From: Pseudomonas sp. 10-1B
Lineage (GTDB): Bacteria > Pseudomonadota > Gammaproteobacteria > Pseudomonadales > Pseudomonadaceae
Reading direction: 5' to 3'
DNA: 64,000 nt
Assembly (NCBI RefSeq): GCF_000935045.1
Contig: NZ_JYKS01000010.1
Span: 1 to 64,000 of the forward strand
Part shown: piece by piece, positions 9,350-20,756 of the stretch
Layout of the letters: each line of letters starts with the position of its first letter
Position numbering within the stretch: the first letter of the stretch is position 1
Position numbers and translations under genes: made by a program
The notes under the pieces: model-generated
What the model was told of the DNA's origin: nothing
Database searches by the model: none
The model's input: only the letters and a program-made list of their open reading frames with translations

Positions 9350-11806
9350 ATGAAGGGACATCGCACTCTAGAAGCGCCAAAGTTGCTCGGTATCACCTGG
9401 CCCTTCATCGCCGTTGTGGTCTTCCAGGTGGCACTGGGCAGCCTCAGCCTTTATACCCTCTCGGCCGTGCGTGCCTATGTCGCGGGCGAAAGCCTGTGGT
9501 CCAAGGCGCAGAAAGACGCCATCTACTACCTCAACCTGTACGCCGAAACCAGGGACCACAGCACCTACCAGCGCTATCGCCAGGCCATAACCGTGCCCCA
9601 GGGCGACCACCAACTGCGCGAGGCGCTCGACCAGCCCAACCCCGACCTGAACGCCGCGCGCCAGGGCGTGCTGCAAGGCGGCAACCACCCCGACGATGTC
9701 GAGCGGATCATCTGGTTCTATCGCAACTTCCGCAGCGTCAGCTACATGCAGACGGCCATTGACTACTGGGACATCGGCGACGACTACCTGGCCAAGCTGG
9801 ATGTGCTGGCCGGCGAAATGCGTAACAGCTTCGCCAGCGGCCCGGTCGATGCCCGCACGGTTAGTGACTGGAAGGCCCGCATCGTCACCATCAACGAGGG
9901 GGTCACCCCGGCCGCCAAGGCATTCAGCGATGCCCTGGGCGAAGGCTCGCGCATGCTGTTGCGGGTGCTGCTGGTGACCAACCTGCTGACCGCGATGTTC
10001 CTCATCAGTATCGCCTGGCGCCGCTCCAGCAAGCTGCTGGCCCAGCGCCAAGCCTTTGCCAGCGCCCTGCAGGAGGAAAAGGAACGCGCGCAGATTACCC
10101 TGCAGGCCATCGGTGACGCGGTGATCACCACCGATGTGGATGGCTGCATCGGCTACATGAACCCGGCCGCCGAGCAACTGACCCACTGGCAGGCCGGGGA
10201 GGCCCAGGGCCTGCCGCTGTCGGCGCTGTTCAGCCTGGTGGACGAGCAGGCCGAGAAAGACGGCCGCAGCCTGGTCGAACAGGTGCTCAGCGGCAACCTC
10301 AAGGGGGGCTCCGAGCAAGCCCGGTTGATCCAGCGCCTGGACGGCAGCACCGTGTCGATCAACCTGGTGGGCTCGGCCATCGTCAATGACGGCCAGGTCA
10401 GCGGCATCGTGCTGGTGCTGCACGACATGACCCAGGAGCGCCAGTACATCGCCAACCTGTCCTGGCAGGCTACCCACGACGCCCTGACGGGCCTGGCCAA
10501 CCGCCGCGAATTCGAATACCGCCTGGAGCAGGCGCTCAATGGCCTGACGCGCCAGGCTGGGCGGCATTCGCTGATGTTTCTCGACCTGGACCAGTTCAAG
10601 CTGGTCAACGACACCTGCGGGCATGCCGCTGGCGACGAGTTGTTGCGGCACATCTGCGCCGTGTTGCAATCCGGCCTGCGCGAAGGCGACACCCTGGCGC
10701 GGCTGGGCGGCGACGAATTTGGCGTGTTGCTGGAAAACTGCCCGCCCGAGCAGGCCGAGCGCATTGCCGAGCAACTGCGCCAGATGGTGCAGAGCCTGCA
10801 CTTCGTGTGGAAGGGGCGGCCGTTCGTCACCACCGTCAGCGTGGGCCTGGTGCACATGGCCCAGTCCCCCGGCACCCTCGAGACCTCGCTGCGCGCGGCC
10901 GACATGGCCTGCTACATGGCCAAGGAAAAGGGCCGCAACCGGGTACAGGTGTACCACGCCGACGACAGCGAGCTGTCCATGCGCTTTGGTGAAATGGCCT
11001 GGATCCAGCGTTTGCACGTGGCTCTGGAAGAAAATCGCTTCTGCCTGTACGCCCAGGAAATCGCCCCGCTGAAAACCTTCGAAGGCCCGGGCCATATCGA
11101 GATTCTGCTGCGCCTGCACGACGAAAGTGGCCGCACCATCCTGCCCAGCAGCTTCATTCCGGCAGCCGAGCGCTACGGCCTGATGACCGCGCTGGACCGT
11201 TGGGTGGTGCGCAATGTGTTCCAGGTCATCCGCCAGTGCCTGGACGAAGGGCGTGAAGGGCCGCTGTCGATCTGTGCGATCAACCTGTCGGGGTCGAGCA
11301 TTGGCGACGACAAGTTCCTCGAATACCTGCAGCGGCTGTTCGTCGAGTACGCCATCCCGCCGCGGATGATCTGTTTCGAAATCACCGAAACCAGCGCCAT
11401 CGCCAACCTGGGCAGCGCCATCCGCTTCATCAACGAACTGAAGGGGCTGGGCTGCCGCTTCTCGCTCGATGACTTCTGCGCCGGCATGTCATCGTTCGCC
11501 TACCTCAAGCATTTGCCCGTGGATTTCTTGAAGATCGACGGCAGTTTCGTCAAGGACATGCTCGACGACCCGGTCAACCGGGCCATGGTCGAGGTCATCA
11601 ACCACATCGGCCATGTGATGGGTAAACGCACCATCGCCGAGTTCGTCGAAACACCCTTGATCGAGCAGGCCCTGCAGGAGATAGGCGTGGATTACGCCCA
11701 GGGCTACCTGATCGAACGCCCCCAGGTGTTCACCTGTGACAGTCTGCAGCGCCAACGGATCGCCGCCCGGCCTCTGTTGCAGCGGGCACCTGGCACGTTT
11801 CGCTAG
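9350..11806 (+). CDS. Membrane PAS-GGDEF-EAL cyclic-di-GMP enzyme
   Basis: An 818-residue signalling protein. Two transmembrane helices (about 15-38 and 203-222) enclose a periplasmic sensor region; a PAS domain (about 250-370), a GGDEF domain and an EAL domain follow. The diguanylate cyclase site is intact (RLGGDEF, GGDEF at 453-457) and has an inhibitory RxxD site five residues before it (444-447). In the phosphodiesterase domain the signature reads EIL (584-586) instead of EAL, while INLSG, EITET, DDF and FLKIDGSF are kept, so breakdown of c-di-GMP is still plausible. AGGGA precedes the ATG. Monocistronic. Confidence 0.9.
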   Translation: MKGHRTLEAPKLLGITWPFIAVVVFQVALGSLSLYTLSAVRAYVAGESLWSKAQKDAIYYLNLYAETRDHSTYQRYRQAITVPQGDHQLREALDQPNPDLNAARQGVLQGGNHPDDVERIIWFYRNFRSVSYMQTAIDYWDIGDDYLAKLDVLAGEMRNSFASGPVDARTVSDWKARIVTINEGVTPAAKAFSDALGEGSRMLLRVLLVTNLLTAMFLISIAWRRSSKLLAQRQAFASALQEEKERAQITLQAIGDAVITTDVDGCIGYMNPAAEQLTHWQAGEAQGLPLSALFSLVDEQAEKDGRSLVEQVLSGNLKGGSEQARLIQRLDGSTVSINLVGSAIVNDGQVSGIVLVLHDMTQERQYIANLSWQATHDALTGLANRREFEYRLEQALNGLTRQAGRHSLMFLDLDQFKLVNDTCGHAAGDELLRHICAVLQSGLREGDTLARLGGDEFGVLLENCPPEQAERIAEQLRQMVQSLHFVWKGRPFVTTVSVGLVHMAQSPGTLETSLRAADMACYMAKEKGRNRVQVYHADDSELSMRFGEMAWIQRLHVALEENRFCLYAQEIAPLKTFEGPGHIEILLRLHDESGRTILPSSFIPAAERYGLMTALDRWVVRNVFQVIRQCLDEGREGPLSICAINLSGSSIGDDKFLEYLQRLFVEYAIPPRMICFEITETSAIANLGSAIRFINELKGLGCRFSLDDFCAGMSSFAYLKHLPVDFLKIDGSFVKDMLDDPVNRAMVEVINHIGHVMGKRTIAEFVETPLIEQALQEIGVDYAQGYLIERPQVFTCDSLQRQRIAARPLLQRAPGTFR

Positions 11807-11837
11807 CTAGCAAATCACAAGGATCAAGGAGCTGAAA

Positions 11838-12623
11838 GTGATTGATGCATTCGTTCGTATCGGGCCTTTGATGGACCCCGCCAGTTACCCCCAATGGGCC
11901 CAGCAACTGATTGAAGACTGCCGCGAAAGCAAGCGCCGGGTGGTGGAGCATGAGTTCTACGCGCGCCTGCGCGACGGCCAGTTGAAGCAGTCGACCATCC
12001 GCCAGTACCTGATCGGTGGCTGGCCGGTGGTGGAGCAATTCTCGCTGTACATGGCCCACAACCTGACAAAGACCCGCTATGGCCGGCATCAGGGCGAAGA
12101 CATGGCGCGGCGCTGGCTGATGCGCAATATCCGCGTCGAACTCAACCACGCCGACTACTGGGTGAACTGGTGCCAGGCGCACGGTGTGCACCTGCACGAG
12201 TTGCAGGCCCAGGACGTACCGCCCGAACTGAACGGCCTGAACGACTGGTGCTGGCGCGTGTGCGCCACCGAGAACCTGGCGATTTCCATGGCGGCGACCA
12301 ACTACGCCATCGAAGGCGCGACCGGGGAGTGGTCGGCGGTGGTGTGCTCGACTGATACCTATGCGCTGGGCTTCCCGGAGGAGCAGCGCAAGCGGGCGAT
12401 GAAGTGGCTGAAGATGCATGCCCAGTATGACGACGCGCACCCGTGGGAGGCGCTGGAGATCATCTGTACCCTGGCCGGCGAGAACCCGACCCTGGGCTTG
12501 CGTACCGAGCTGCGCAGGGCGATTTGCAAGAGTTACGACTGCATGTACCTGTTCCTGGAGCGGTGCATGCAGATGGAAGGGCGCCAGCAGGGGCGGATGC
12601 GGCCGGCGTTGGCTGCTGGCTGA
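11838..12623 (+). CDS. PqqC/TenA-like haem-oxygenase-fold protein
   Basis: A 261-residue, nearly all-helical protein of the TenA/PqqC superfamily. It carries the EHEFYARLRDG and RVELNHADYWVNW segments that supply acidic and histidine residues in the central cavity of this fold. No pqq genes are nearby, so a role in PQQ synthesis is unlikely; relatives include diiron oxidases. It is often labelled a TenA regulator, for which nothing is seen here. GTG 11838 was chosen because AAGGAG lies 6 bases before it. Confidence 0.75.
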   Translation: MIDAFVRIGPLMDPASYPQWAQQLIEDCRESKRRVVEHEFYARLRDGQLKQSTIRQYLIGGWPVVEQFSLYMAHNLTKTRYGRHQGEDMARRWLMRNIRVELNHADYWVNWCQAHGVHLHELQAQDVPPELNGLNDWCWRVCATENLAISMAATNYAIEGATGEWSAVVCSTDTYALGFPEEQRKRAMKWLKMHAQYDDAHPWEALEIICTLAGENPTLGLRTELRRAICKSYDCMYLFLERCMQMEGRQQGRMRPALAAG

Positions 12624-12630
12624 CCGCTTT

Positions 12631-12740
12631 CCTGTACCGGCCCTATCGCCGGCAAGCCAGCTCCCACCTTGACCGCATAGGCCTCAAGCCCTGTGCAGCA
12701 CCTGTGGGAGCTGGCTTGCCGGCGATAGGGCCGGTACAGG
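12631..12740. repeat. Inverted REP pair
   Basis: CCTGTACCGGCCCTATCGCC (from 12631) and CCTGTGGGAGCTGGCTTGCC (from 12701) form near-perfect inverted arms between two convergent genes. The right arm ends one base before the yciK stop codon. Confidence 0.85.
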
Positions 12741-12741
12741 T

Positions 12742-13482
12742 TCACTGGGCGTTGAACGCCTGCCCATTCACCCCTTGGCTATCCGGCCCCATCAGGTACA
12801 GGTACACCGGCATGATCTCTTCAGGCAGCGGGTTGTTCTGCGGGTTCTCGCTGGGGTAGGCCTGGGCGCGCATCGCCGTGCGCGTGGCGCCTGGGTTGAT
12901 GCTGTTGGAACGCACCGGCGCCACGCCTTCCAGCTCGTCGGCCAGGGTCTGCATCAGCCCCTCGGTGGCGAACTTCGACACGCCATAAGCCCCCCAGTAG
13001 GCCCGGCCCTTGCGCCCGACGCTGCTGCTGGTGAACACCACCGAGGCGTCTTCCGACAGTTTCAGCAGCGGCAGCAGGGTGCTGGTGAGCATGAAGGTGG
13101 CATCGACGTTGATATGCATCACACGCATGAAGTTGTCGCCCGACAGTTGCTCCAGCGGCGTGCGCGGGCCGATGATCGAGGCGTTGTTGAGCAGGCCATC
13201 GAGGCGGCCGAACTGGTCTTCGATCATCACCGCCAGCTCGTCGTACTGGTGGGGCAGGGCGGTTTCCAGGTTGAACGGGATCACCACCGGTTGCGGGTGC
13301 CCGGCGGCTTCGATCTGGTCGTAGACCTCGTTGAGGTTGGCCTCGGTCTTGCCCAGCAGCAGCACGGTGGCACCCAGCGCGGCGTAGGCCTTGGCGGCAG
13401 CGGCGCCGATGCCGCGGCCGGCGCCGGTTACAAGGATGACCCGGCCTTGTAGCAGGTCGGGGCGGGCGGTGTAGTCGAACAT
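12742..13482 (-). CDS. yciK: YciK-family short-chain dehydrogenase/reductase
   Basis: A 246-residue SDR oxidoreductase. The NAD(P)-binding motif is TGAGRGIG near the N-terminus, with the NNAS element in LLNNASIIG and the catalytic Ser and YxxxK in FTSSSVGRKG and YGVSK. The substrate is unknown for this family. ATG 13482 follows AGGGAA; an ATG 18 bases upstream is possible but has no better ribosome site. In Pseudomonas it lies next to mupP and ubiG, as here. Confidence 0.85.
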   Translation of the reverse strand: MFDYTARPDLLQGRVILVTGAGRGIGAAAAKAYAALGATVLLLGKTEANLNEVYDQIEAAGHPQPVVIPFNLETALPHQYDELAVMIEDQFGRLDGLLNNASIIGPRTPLEQLSGDNFMRVMHINVDATFMLTSTLLPLLKLSEDASVVFTSSSVGRKGRAYWGAYGVSKFATEGLMQTLADELEGVAPVRSNSINPGATRTAMRAQAYPSENPQNNPLPEEIMPVYLYLMGPDSQGVNGQAFNAQ

Positions 13483-13515
13483 TGTGTATTCCCTATTCAT
13501 GGCGCGACGTAGGCC

Positions 13516-13603
13516 CCTGTGGGAGCGGGCATGCCCGCGAACACCGGCAAAGCCGGTGCCATCCACCGCAGTGCCTGCTTCGCGGGCATGCCCGCTCCCA
13601 CAG
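13516..13603. repeat. Inverted REP pair, GGGCATGCCC variant
   Basis: CCTGTGGGAGCGGGCATGCC and its inverse CGGGCATGCCCGCTCCCACA flank an inner ACCGGC/GCCGGT hairpin. It separates mupP from yciK. Confidence 0.8.
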
Positions 13604-13626
13604 AGGTAGTCGTCAGCCGTAGCAAC

Positions 13627-14304
13627 TCAACAGCCGCACAGCGCGCTGTCGATCACTTTGCGCAGTTCCAGCGGGTGGTCCACCACCACATCGGCGCCCC
13701 AGTTGTTGGGGTTGTCCTCTGGATGAATATAGCCGTAGCGCACCGCGGCCGTGCGGGTGCCGGCGTCGCGGCCAGACTCGATGTCGCGCAGGTCGTCGCC
13801 GACGAACAGCACGCTGGCCGGGTCCAGGTTCAGGGTCTTGCAGGCCAGGATCAGCGGCTCGGGGTCGGGCTTGCTGTTTTTCACGTGGTCCGGGCAGATC
13901 AGCAGCGCCGAGCGCTCGGCCAGGCCCAGCTGCTGCATGATCGGCTCGGCGAAGCGCACCGGCTTGTTGGTGACCACGCCCCACAGCAGGTTGCCTTTCT
14001 CGATGTCGGCCAGCAGCTCGGCCATGCCGTCGAACAGCTTGCTGTGTACCGCGCAGTCACGCTGGTAGCGTTCGAGGAACTCCAGGCGCAGGGCCTCGAA
14101 ACCTTCGGCCTCCGGGTCCATGGCGAAAGTGGTGGCGACCATGGCGCGGGCGCCACCCGAGATCACGCCACGAATCAGGTTGTCGTCAACCGCCGGCAGG
14201 CCGCGCTCGGCGAGCATGGCCTGGCAGATGGCGATGAAGTCCGGCGCCGTGTCGAGCAAGGTGCCGTCCATGTCGAAGAGTACTGCTCGCAAACGCATGC
14301 TCAT
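13627..14304 (-). CDS. mupP: N-acetylmuramic acid 6-phosphate phosphatase
   Basis: A HAD-superfamily phosphatase of the Pseudomonas cell-wall recycling route, which removes phosphate from MurNAc-6-P so that MurNAc can re-enter UDP-MurNAc synthesis and bypass MurA. The 225 residues include the nucleophile motif DMDGTLLDT (motif I), TNKP (motif II), the lysine segment KNSKPDPEP and GDDLRD (motif IV), all intact. Its ATG overlaps the ubiG stop (ATGA arrangement), so the two are translated together. Identification rests on family and on this conserved locus. Confidence 0.9.
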   Translation of the reverse strand: MSMRLRAVLFDMDGTLLDTAPDFIAICQAMLAERGLPAVDDNLIRGVISGGARAMVATTFAMDPEAEGFEALRLEFLERYQRDCAVHSKLFDGMAELLADIEKGNLLWGVVTNKPVRFAEPIMQQLGLAERSALLICPDHVKNSKPDPEPLILACKTLNLDPASVLFVGDDLRDIESGRDAGTRTAAVRYGYIHPEDNPNNWGADVVVDHPLELRKVIDSALCGC

Positions 14305-14999
14305 TCCTCGCGCAGGGTCTGGATCATGTAGTTGACGTCGACGTCGCTGTTAAGCTTGTAGTGCTTGGTCAGCGGGTTGTAGGTCAGGCCGATGATGTCC
14401 TTCACTTCCAGGCCGGCGGCACGGCTCCAGGCCCCCAGCTCGGACGGGCGGATGAACTTCTTGAAGTCGTGGGTACCGCGCGGCAGCATCTTCAGGATGT
14501 ACTCGGCGCCGACGATGGCCAGCAGGTAGGCTTTGGGGTTGCGGTTGATGGTGGAGAAGAACACCTGGCCGCCGGGCTTGACCATGCGGTAGCAGGCTTG
14601 GATGACCGACGACGGGTCGGGCACGTGTTCGAGCATCTCCAGGCAGGTGACCACGTCGAACTGTTCGGGCATTTCCTCGGCCAGGGCCTCGGCGGTGATC
14701 TGCCGGTATTCCACCTGCACGCCGGACTCCAGCTGGTGCAACTGGGCCACGGCCAGTGGCGCCTCGCCCATGTCGATACCGGTGACCGTGGCACCGCGCA
14801 GGGCCATGGCTTCGCTGAGGATGCCGCCGCCGCAACCCACGTCCAGCACCTTCTTGCCGGCCAGGCTGGCCCGCTCGTCGATCCAGTTGACGCGCAGCGG
14901 GTTGATTTCGTGCAGCGGCTTGAACTCGCTTTCGCGGTCCCACCAGCGGTGGGCCAGCGCTTCGAACTTGGCGATTTCGGCGCGGTCGACGTTGCTCAT
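14301..14999 (-). CDS. ubiG: Ubiquinone biosynthesis O-methyltransferase
   Basis: UbiG carries out both O-methylations in ubiquinone synthesis using S-adenosylmethionine. The 232-residue protein has methyltransferase motif [14 protein letters not shown], the acidic loop GIDMG and the UbiG-typical [10 protein letters not shown] and RGTHDF segments. The start [20 protein letters not shown] matches the family. It is the first gene of a minus-strand pair with mupP and is divergent from mtnA across 203 bases. Confidence 0.95.
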   Translation of the reverse strand: MSNVDRAEIAKFEALAHRWWDRESEFKPLHEINPLRVNWIDERASLAGKKVLDVGCGGGILSEAMALRGATVTGIDMGEAPLAVAQLHQLESGVQVEYRQITAEALAEEMPEQFDVVTCLEMLEHVPDPSSVIQACYRMVKPGGQVFFSTINRNPKAYLLAIVGAEYILKMLPRGTHDFKKFIRPSELGAWSRAAGLEVKDIIGLTYNPLTKHYKLNSDVDVNYMIQTLREE

Positions 15000-15025
15000 T
15001 GAACAGTCCTCTGAAACGTGGGGCC

Positions 15026-15117
15026 GAGCTGCAAGCTACAAGTTGCAAGCTGCAAGAAAAAGCGGGCCGAATCGCCGTTCGCCGTTTCTTGCAGCTTGCA
15101 GCTTGTAGCTTGCGCTC
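15026..15117. repeat. Long near-perfect hairpin, distinct repeat family
   Basis: GAGCTGCAAGCTACAAG... (15026-15059) pairs with ...CAGCTTGTAGCTTGCGCTC (15085-15117) almost perfectly across a 25-base loop. The sequence is unrelated to the GGAGCGGG REPs. It lies in the control region between ubiG and mtnA. Confidence 0.75.
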
Positions 15118-15160
15118 CAAAACGCCGGAGTATACCCGAGCGCTCGGCCCCGAGGGTCGC

Positions 15161-15166
15161 TATAAT
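15161..15166 (+). promoter_or_regulatory. Candidate -10 element of mtnA
   Basis: A perfect TATAAT lies 36 bases before the mtnA start. No good -35 is seen at 17 bases upstream, so this is a weak call. Confidence 0.35.
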
Positions 15167-15202
15167 CGCCGGCTTTTGATATCCGAACGACGGGGAGAGG
15201 CA

Positions 15203-16279
15203 ATGCGCGAGCGACTTTTGGCGGCGGAGAAGGTGACCGGGATCCGCTGGCAGGGCGGCGTCTTGCACCTGCTCGACCAGCGCCTGCTGCCGTCGGAAGA
15301 GCGCTGGCTGGCCTGCGACAATGTCGCGCAGGTGGCAGCGGCGATCCGCGACATGGCCGTGCGCGGCGCCTCGGCCATCGGCATTGCCGCGGCTTATGGC
15401 CTGGTGCTGGCCTTGGAAGAGCGGCTGGCCGAGGGTGGCGACTGGGAGCTGGACCTGGAAGAAGACTTCCTCAGCCTGGCCGAGGCACGCCCTACCGCCG
15501 CCAACCTGTTCTGGGCGCTGAACCGCATGCGCGAGCGCCTGCAGCGCCTGCGCCCGGACGAAGACGTGCTGGCAGCGCTGGAGGCCGAAGCGGTGGCCAT
15601 CCATGAAAGCGACCGCGAAGCCAACCTGACCATGGCCCAGTACGGCATCGAGCTGATCCGTCGCCACCAGGGCAATGCCCAGGCGCTGCTCACCTACGGC
15701 AACGCCGGCGCCCTGGCCAGTGGCGGCTTCGGCACCGCGCTGGGGGTGATCCGTGCTGGCTACCTGGATGGCATGGTCGAGCGGGTGTATGCCGGCGAGA
15801 CCCGCCCCTGGCTGCAAGGCTCGCGGCTGACCGCCTGGGAACTGGCCAACGAAGGCATCCCGGTGACCCTGTGCGCCGACTCGGCGCTGGCCCATTTGAT
15901 GAAGAGCAAGGGCATCACCTGGGTGGTGGTGGGGGCGGACTGCATTGCGGCGAATGGTGACGTGGCCAGCAAGATCGGCACTTACCAGCTGGCGGTCAGC
16001 GCCATGCACCATGGCGTGCGTTTCATGGTGGTGGCACCGAGCACCAGCATCGACCTGAACCTGGCCACCGGCGAGGATATCCCGCTGGAAGTGCGCGAGG
16101 CCGATGAGCTGCTGGATTACGCCGGCACGCGGGTGGCGCCGGCTGTCGAGGTGTTCAACCCGGTGTTCGACGTGACCCCGGCCGACCTGATCGACGTGAT
16201 CGTGACCGAGCGCGGCATCGTCGAACGCCCGGATACTGCCAAATTGGCGCAACTGATGTGCCGCAAGCGCCTGCACTGA
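15203..16279 (+). CDS. mtnA: Methylthioribose-1-phosphate isomerase-like protein, altered active site
   Basis: By length (358 residues), overall sequence and position before gyrA this is MtnA, which converts methylthioribose-1-P to methylthioribulose-1-P in methionine salvage. However, the catalytic cysteine motif, normally LTHCN, reads LTYGN (Gly166 in place of Cys). In the second motif the catalytic aspartate is kept (Asp246) but GADRI has become GADCI, and the NK of NGDxxNKxGT is SK. It may be inactive or act on another phosphosugar. The rest, such as [17 protein letters not shown], is highly conserved and the frame is open. ATG 15203 has GGGGAGAGG just upstream. Confidence 0.8.
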   Translation: MRERLLAAEKVTGIRWQGGVLHLLDQRLLPSEERWLACDNVAQVAAAIRDMAVRGASAIGIAAAYGLVLALEERLAEGGDWELDLEEDFLSLAEARPTAANLFWALNRMRERLQRLRPDEDVLAALEAEAVAIHESDREANLTMAQYGIELIRRHQGNAQALLTYGNAGALASGGFGTALGVIRAGYLDGMVERVYAGETRPWLQGSRLTAWELANEGIPVTLCADSALAHLMKSKGITWVVVGADCIAANGDVASKIGTYQLAVSAMHHGVRFMVVAPSTSIDLNLATGEDIPLEVREADELLDYAGTRVAPAVEVFNPVFDVTPADLIDVIVTERGIVERPDTAKLAQLMCRKRLH

Positions 16280-16294
16280 TATTTTCGGCGCTTT

Positions 16295-16393
16295 TACCGG
16301 CCTCTTCGCGGGCTCGCCCGCTCCCACAGGAATATCGCAAGGCCTGAGGGCGATGATGTACCTGTGGGAGCGGGCATGCCCGCGAAGAAGCCA
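16295..16393. repeat. Inverted REP pair in the mtnA-gyrA gap
   Basis: ACCGGCCTCTTCGCGGGCTC faces GTGGGAGCGGGCATGCCCGC. The remainder of the 358-base gap (16394-16637) is gyrA upstream sequence in which no convincing promoter was found. Confidence 0.75.
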
Positions 16394-16637
16394 GTGAAAA
16401 TCCCGGGTTGGAAAGCGGAGTGAGGCCACCTGCCACATCTCCCCACCGCCCCCGCCTTTGTGATAACATCCGGCAGTTTCCAAGACCGCCCATCACGGCG
16501 GCCTTCATTGCGCAGATCCATGGCACAACTCATTGATTTGTCGTAAGTCGTCGCACCCTTATGCGCTGCGGCGGCGAGCTTCGTTCGGCCCTTGATGGAG
16601 CTGCGAAGTTTCACCAGAAAAAGGAATCAGGCTTCTC

Positions 16638-19403
<2,766 letters not shown>

Positions 19404-19419
19404 GCAAGCGTAAAACCCG

Positions 19420-19445
19420 AACGGGGCGACCAAGGTCGCCCCGTT
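19420..19445 (+). terminator. Rho-independent terminator of gyrA
   Basis: A perfect 12-base stem AACGGGGCGACC / GGTCGCCCCGTT with a 2-base loop, ending in a short T run, 16 bases after the gyrA stop. Confidence 0.85.
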
Positions 19446-19497
19446 TGACTGATTACAGCAGGCAAAGCCTGACCGCTTGTTGTGGGATCTGGCTTTT

Positions 19498-19612
19498 GTG
19501 GGAGCGGCCTTGTGTCGCGAAAGGGGCGCGCAGCGGCCCCAGGGTTTTAGCTTTAACGCACAAATCGCTGGGGCTGCTTCGCAGCCCTTTCGCGACACAA
19601 GGCCGCTCCCAC
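19498..19612. repeat. Long inverted repeat, second REP family
   Basis: A second copy of the 115-base element at 2937-3051, with arms GTGGGAGCGGCCTTGTGTCG. It lies between the gyrA terminator and serC. Confidence 0.85.
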
Positions 19613-19670
19613 AGGGGGCGGTGTGGCATGCAACAACGAATTCGTACCATTTGGCAGAGCGAGAGTGGAT

Positions 19671-20756
19671 GTGAGCAAACGAGCCTTTAACTTCTGCGCA
19701 GGCCCTGCCGCGCTTCCTGACGCTGTTTTGCAGCGCGCCCAGGCCGAGATGCTGGACTGGCGTGGCAAGGGCTTGTCAGTGATGGAAATGAGCCATCGCA
19801 GCGACGATTACGTGGCCATCGCCGAAAAGGCCGAGCAGGACCTGCGTGACCTGTTGTCCGTCCCCTCCAACTACAAGGTCTTGTTCCTGCAGGGCGGCGC
19901 CAGCCAGCAGTTCGCCGAGATCCCGCTGAACCTGCTGCCGGAAACCGGCACCGCCGACTACATCGAGACCGGCATCTGGTCGAAAAAGGCCATCGACGAA
20001 GCGCGCCGCTTCGGCAACGTCAACGTCGCCGCCAGCGCCAAGCCCTACGACTACCTGGCCATCCCTGGCCAGAACGAGTGGAACCTGACCAAGAACGCGG
20101 CCTACGTTCACTATGCGTCCAACGAGACCATCGGTGGCCTGCAGTTCGACTGGGTGCCCGAGACCGGTGATGTGCCGCTGGTAGTCGACATGTCGTCCGA
20201 CATCCTCTCGCGCCCGATCGATGTGTCGCAGTACGGCCTGATCTACGCCGGCGCGCAGAAGAACATCGGCCCCAGCGGCCTGGTGGTGGTGATCGTCCGT
20301 GAAGACCTGCTGGGCCACGCCCGCAGCAGCTGCCCGACCATGCTCGACTACAAGGTCTCGGCCGACAACGGCTCGATGTACAACACCCCGGCCACCTACT
20401 CCTGGTACCTCTCGGGCCTGGTCTTCGAGTGGCTGAAAGAGCAGGGTGGCGTCGACGCCATGGAGCAGCGCAACCGCGCCAAGAAAGACCGCCTGTACGG
20501 CTTCATCGACAGCAGCGAGTTCTACAGCAACCCGATCAGCCACAACGCCCGTTCGTGGATGAACGTGCCGTTCCGCCTGGCTGACGAGCGCCTGGACAAG
20601 GCCTTCCTCGCCGGCGCCGACGCCCGCGGCCTGCTCAACCTCAAGGGCCACCGCTCGGTGGGCGGCATGCGCGCTTCCATCTACAACGCCCTGGGCCTTG
20701 ACGCAGTCGAAGCCCTGGTGGCCTACATGGCCGAATTCGAGAAGGAGCACGGCTGA
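19671..20756 (+). CDS. serC: Phosphoserine aminotransferase
   Basis: A PLP enzyme making 3-phosphoserine from 3-phosphohydroxypyruvate (serine synthesis); it also acts in the pyridoxine route. The 361-residue length is exact for SerC, opening SKRAFNFCAGPAALP. The PLP lysine lies in YAGAQKNIGPSG. GTG 19671 is the only start that gives this conserved N-terminus, although its ribosome site (GAGAGTGGA) is weak; the frame is open 48 bases further upstream. Its stop shares one base with the pheA start (TGATG). Confidence 0.96.
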   Translation: MSKRAFNFCAGPAALPDAVLQRAQAEMLDWRGKGLSVMEMSHRSDDYVAIAEKAEQDLRDLLSVPSNYKVLFLQGGASQQFAEIPLNLLPETGTADYIETGIWSKKAIDEARRFGNVNVAASAKPYDYLAIPGQNEWNLTKNAAYVHYASNETIGGLQFDWVPETGDVPLVVDMSSDILSRPIDVSQYGLIYAGAQKNIGPSGLVVVIVREDLLGHARSSCPTMLDYKVSADNGSMYNTPATYSWYLSGLVFEWLKEQGGVDAMEQRNRAKKDRLYGFIDSSEFYSNPISHNARSWMNVPFRLADERLDKAFLAGADARGLLNLKGHRSVGGMRASIYNALGLDAVEALVAYMAEFEKEHG

